From JAQGMV01 sp046597455 (GTDB lineage Bacteria > Pseudomonadota > Gammaproteobacteria > Burkholderiales > SG8-41): a stretch of DNA of 12,533 nt. Both the position numbers and the translations under genes were made by a program. Every line of letters begins with the position of its first letter. Position 1 is the first letter of the stretch. This document shows, in pieces, positions 10,633 to 12,533 of this stretch. The notes under the pieces are model-generated. The model was given only the letters and a program-made list of their open reading frames with translations, had not been told where the DNA came from and did no database searches. The stretch lies in contig JBKJKJ010000556.1 in NCBI GenBank assembly GCA_046597455.1, positions 1 to 12,533 of the forward strand, written 5' to 3'.

Positions 10633-10643
10633 AGGCGCAGCCG

Positions 10644-10892
10644 CTAGCCGTCGTTCTTCGGCTCGAGCCTGCGCTCGATCTCGGTCATCTGCGCTTCCAG
10701 CCGCGCGAGCTGCTCCCGGGTGCGCAGCAGCACCTGACGCTGCACGTCGAATTCCTCCCGGGTGACGAGGTCGAGCCGCGCGAAAAGGCTGCCGAGCATC
10801 GCCCGCGCGTTTTTCTCGACATCCGCCGCCGGGCTTTTGGCGAACACCTCGCGCATGCGCTCGTTGATGTCGTTCAATATTTTGGTGTCCAT
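10644..10892 (-). CDS. ubiK: UbiK (YqiC/BMFP family) ubiquinone biosynthesis accessory factor
   Basis: An 82-aa protein matching the BMFP (DUF526/YqiC) family. In enterobacteria UbiK binds UbiJ and assists aerobic ubiquinone synthesis in a soluble lipid-binding complex. The N-terminal half (MDTKILNDINERMREVF, residues 1-17) is the conserved amphipathic segment. Residues about 44-77 (REEFDVQRQVLLRTREQLARL and following) form a coiled coil for oligomerisation. Length is normal (80-100 aa). A strong AGGAGGG 6-7 nt before the ATG at 10892 fixes the start and rules out the longer upstream reading. The gene is divergent from the torF-glnK-amtB operon, an arrangement I associate with betaproteobacteria. 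Confidence 0.93.
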   Translation of the reverse strand: MDTKILNDINERMREVFAKSPAADVEKNARAMLGSLFARLDLVTREEFDVQRQVLLRTREQLARLEAQMTEIERRLEPKNDG

Positions 10893-11006
10893 CAATCCCT
10901 CCTGCAGGTGATCGTCGGTGGAATTGTCCCACACCCTTGTCCTGCACCTCGTCGCATCCGACCGGCGCCTGATGACTGTGCACGAAAGCGCGCCCCGCCC
11001 TTTTCC

Positions 11007-11020
11007 GGTGCGCGAGCACC
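11007..11020. promoter_or_regulatory. Palindrome at enhancer distance from the sigma-54 promoter
   Basis: GGTGC-GCGA-GCACC is a perfect 5-bp inverted repeat about 110-125 nt upstream of the predicted torF transcription start, where NtrC enhancers usually lie. The half-sites are in the opposite order to the usual NtrC box (GCAC-N7-GTGC), so this is not a standard match. Confidence 0.25.
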
Positions 11021-11075
11021 AGCACGCTGACCCACAACAGTGCGTAGCGGGCCTTACAGATGGCCTCTGTCCTCG

Positions 11076-11088
11076 CAACGTATTGATG
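11076..11088 (-). promoter_or_regulatory. IHF-like site upstream of the sigma-54 promoter
   Basis: On the minus strand CATCAATACGTTG fits the IHF consensus WATCAAN4TTR at every defined position except the first. It lies 18 nt upstream of the -24 element, consistent with DNA bending between an enhancer and a sigma-54 promoter. Confidence 0.45.
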
Positions 11089-11105
11089 TAAAGATGTTTT
11101 TTTAT

Positions 11106-11121
11106 TGGCACGGTCCATGCG
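11106..11121 (+). promoter_or_regulatory. Sigma-54 (RpoN) promoter of torF-glnK-amtB
   Basis: TTGGCACG followed by GTCCATGC matches the consensus YTGGCACGN4TTGC with one core mismatch. The invariant GG (11107-11108) and GC (11119-11120) are separated by exactly 10 bp. Transcription would begin near 11131, about 40 nt before the torF ATG. RpoN/NtrC control of glnK-amtB operons is well established in proteobacteria. Confidence 0.8.
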
Positions 11122-11170
11122 TAAACCGGCCGCGCAGCTTTCCATAGACGACCAACATAAGGGGATAGCA

Positions 11171-12019
11171 ATGTTCAGGAAGACCGTGATGGCGGGGGTA
11201 GTGGCAGCGGCGCTCGCGCCGGCCGCGGGCTTTGCGCAGCAGCCGGCGCCGGCGCCAACGCCGGAGCACACCGTAACCGGCAATATCGGGCTGTTCAGCC
11301 AATACATATTCCGTGGACTGACACAGACGAACCGGGAACCCGCACTTCAGGGCGGCCTCGACTACGCGCATGCCAGCGGGCTGTACCTCGGCACCTGGGG
11401 CTCCAACATCGCCTGGCTGCGTGACGGCGGCGCCTACCGCGCGGGCGGCAGCCTCGAGCTCGACGTCTATGGGGGCTACAAGATGGCGCTTGGCGATTTC
11501 GGGCTCGACGTGGGCACGCTCTACTACTGGTATCCCGGCGACGTGACAACGCCGGCGTTCGGCGCCCCGGGCAATCCGAAAGCCGACACGTGGGAAGTCT
11601 ACGGTGCCGCAAGCTGGAAATGGCTCTCGGCCAAATACTCCTACAGCATCATGAACAAGACTTTTGCCGTGCTCGATTCGAGGGGAACCTGGTACCTCGA
11701 CCTGACCGCGAGCGTTCCTCTCGGCGATTTCGCCAAATCGCTCGACGGCATCACGCTGATCGCGCACTGGGGCAAACAGAAATACGACGGCAGGGACCCG
11801 CGCAATGCCGGCGGGGCGAGCAACAACAGCCTTTTCGGGTACCAGGACTGGAAGCTCGGCGCCTCCTACGCGCTGCCGCAGAACTTCATCGTCGGCGCCT
11901 ATTACACCAGCACCTCGGGCGCCAATAAGCTCGGCTACGGCAGCGTAGCGGAAGGCGGCGTATTCCCGCGCAACGTCGCGAAAAGCACCGGCACGGTCTA
12001 CCTCCAGAAGACTTTCTAG
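11171..12019 (+). CDS. TorF/Gcw_chp-family putative outer-membrane porin
   Basis: A 282-aa exported protein. A signal peptide (MFRKTVMAG...GFA, cleavage likely after A22) precedes a Pro/Ala linker and a beta-barrel of alternating aromatic strands. The start of the mature domain, GNIGLFSQYIFRGLTQTN (38-55), is the hallmark of the Gcw_chp/TorF family (S-x-Y-x-F-R-G). The C-terminus ends in Phe (QKTF), as expected for BAM-dependent insertion. AAGGGG before the ATG at 11171 supports the start. It is the first gene after the sigma-54 promoter and precedes glnK by 54 nt. The context suggests an outer-membrane channel made under nitrogen limitation, perhaps for ammonium, amines or other nitrogen sources. 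The substrate is unknown. Confidence 0.88.
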   Translation: MFRKTVMAGVVAAALAPAAGFAQQPAPAPTPEHTVTGNIGLFSQYIFRGLTQTNREPALQGGLDYAHASGLYLGTWGSNIAWLRDGGAYRAGGSLELDVYGGYKMALGDFGLDVGTLYYWYPGDVTTPAFGAPGNPKADTWEVYGAASWKWLSAKYSYSIMNKTFAVLDSRGTWYLDLTASVPLGDFAKSLDGITLIAHWGKQKYDGRDPRNAGGASNNSLFGYQDWKLGASYALPQNFIVGAYYTSTSGANKLGYGSVAEGGVFPRNVAKSTGTVYLQKTF

Positions 12020-12030
12020 CGGCTCGACTC

Positions 12031-12049
12031 CCGGGACCGAGCGTCCCGG
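12031..12049 (+). terminator. Intercistronic hairpin between torF and glnK (possible attenuator)
   Basis: CCGGGAC (12031-12037) and GTCCCGG (12043-12049) form a perfect 7-bp stem with a 5-nt loop. Only scattered T residues follow (CACTTCTTCC), so it is at best a partial terminator or an mRNA-stabilising structure that sets the ratio of torF to glnK-amtB message. Confidence 0.35.
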
Positions 12050-12073
12050 CACTTCTTCCAACGGGGAACAGCA

Positions 12074-12412
<339 letters not shown>

Positions 12413-12420
12413 GAGGCACC

Positions 12421-12533
12421 ATGAAGAAACTCATCGCCATGCTGGCCCTGTTCTGCGCATTCGCGACGCTCGGCGTCAACGCGTACGCGCAGGACAAGCC
12501 GGCTGACAAACCGGCCGCCACGGCGCCCGCGGG
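12421..12533 (+). CDS. amtB: Ammonium transporter AmtB, N-terminal fragment
   Basis: The first 37 complete codons of a gene running off the right edge. It begins MKKLIAMLALFCAFATLG, a typical signal peptide with probable cleavage after AYA (A23), followed by the Asp/Lys/Pro/Ala-rich linker QDKPADKPAATAPA. Such a cleaved leader and linker precede the first transmembrane helix in betaproteobacterial Amt proteins. AGGAGG at 12411-12416 overlaps the glnK stop, which indicates tight coupling. The transporter domain itself is not visible, so the call rests on the leader and on the position immediately after glnK. Confidence 0.82.
   Translation, partial: MKKLIAMLALFCAFATLGVNAYAQDKPADKPAATAPA

Larger units (their letters stand above)
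10401..10637. mobile_element. MITE-like element with 23-bp imperfect terminal inverted repeats
   Basis: The left end (10401-10423, read on +) and the right end (10637-10615, read on -) agree at 19 of 23 positions. Both begin CGCCTAG and share the core TGTCGGACT. CTAG (10404-10407 and 10631-10634) stands at both ends and could be part of the repeat or a duplicated target. The 237-bp element holds no credible open reading frame, so it would be a non-autonomous MITE or the fused ends of a deleted insertion sequence. It begins 6 bp after the ubiK stop and may also end ubiK transcription. I associate this type of end with IS1182-like elements from memory, unverified. Confidence 0.55.
10323..10643. 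other. Intergenic region between ubiK and comM, mostly MITE-like element
   Basis: No gene is supported in these 321 bp. Positions 10401-10637 are the element described separately. The remaining 78 bp next to comM hold its Shine-Dalgarno and probably its promoter, but I cannot place a convincing -35/-10 pair. Confidence 0.5.

Overview
The window is high-GC (I estimate in the mid-60s percent) and looks chromosomal. Gene content and order suggest a betaproteobacterium of the Rhodocyclales/Burkholderiales/Nitrosomonadales type: B12-dependent metH, a complete mpl, ubiK and comM side by side, and a TorF-like outer-membrane protein immediately upstream of glnK-amtB. This assignment comes from family knowledge and was not tested by a search.

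Left part (1-3072). The murein-recycling ligase gene mpl runs leftwards off the edge and lacks only its last codons. Divergent from it is a very short G3E (COG0523) P-loop protein with a CxCC metal motif but without the usual C-terminal domain or a normal NKxD motif. It converges on a phytanoyl-CoA-dioxygenase-like (PhyH) gene.

Centre (3069-8783). Full-length metH lies on the minus strand and overlaps the PhyH gene by ATGA, so the two look translationally coupled. Upstream of metH is a 454-bp gap. About 260 bp of it, next to the downstream end of a GAF-EAL c-di-GMP gene, is a chain of strong hairpins ending in a well-formed three-way junction. The G-U pairs fit an RNA read from the + strand. 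This is the most unusual object in the window. A stand-alone HEARO/omega-type (IscB-related) RNA is my leading but unproven idea. The GAF-EAL gene has a sigma-28-like promoter.

Right part (8784-12533). comM and ubiK lie on the minus strand. Between them is a 237-bp MITE-like element with 23-bp imperfect terminal inverted repeats, each of which also forms its own hairpin. Divergent from ubiK is the nitrogen operon torF-glnK-amtB. It has a sigma-54 promoter with exact GG-N10-GC spacing, an IHF-like site just upstream and a palindrome at enhancer distance. amtB runs off the right edge after its signal peptide.

How the parts fit: mpl (wall recycling), metH (methionine and one-carbon metabolism), comM (transformation) and ubiK (ubiquinone) are housekeeping genes. 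torF-glnK-amtB is an ammonium-uptake and nitrogen-sensing unit. The accessory content is the hairpin element, the MITE-like element, the PhyH gene and the reduced G3E protein. No tRNA, rRNA, CRISPR array or intact transposase gene is visible.
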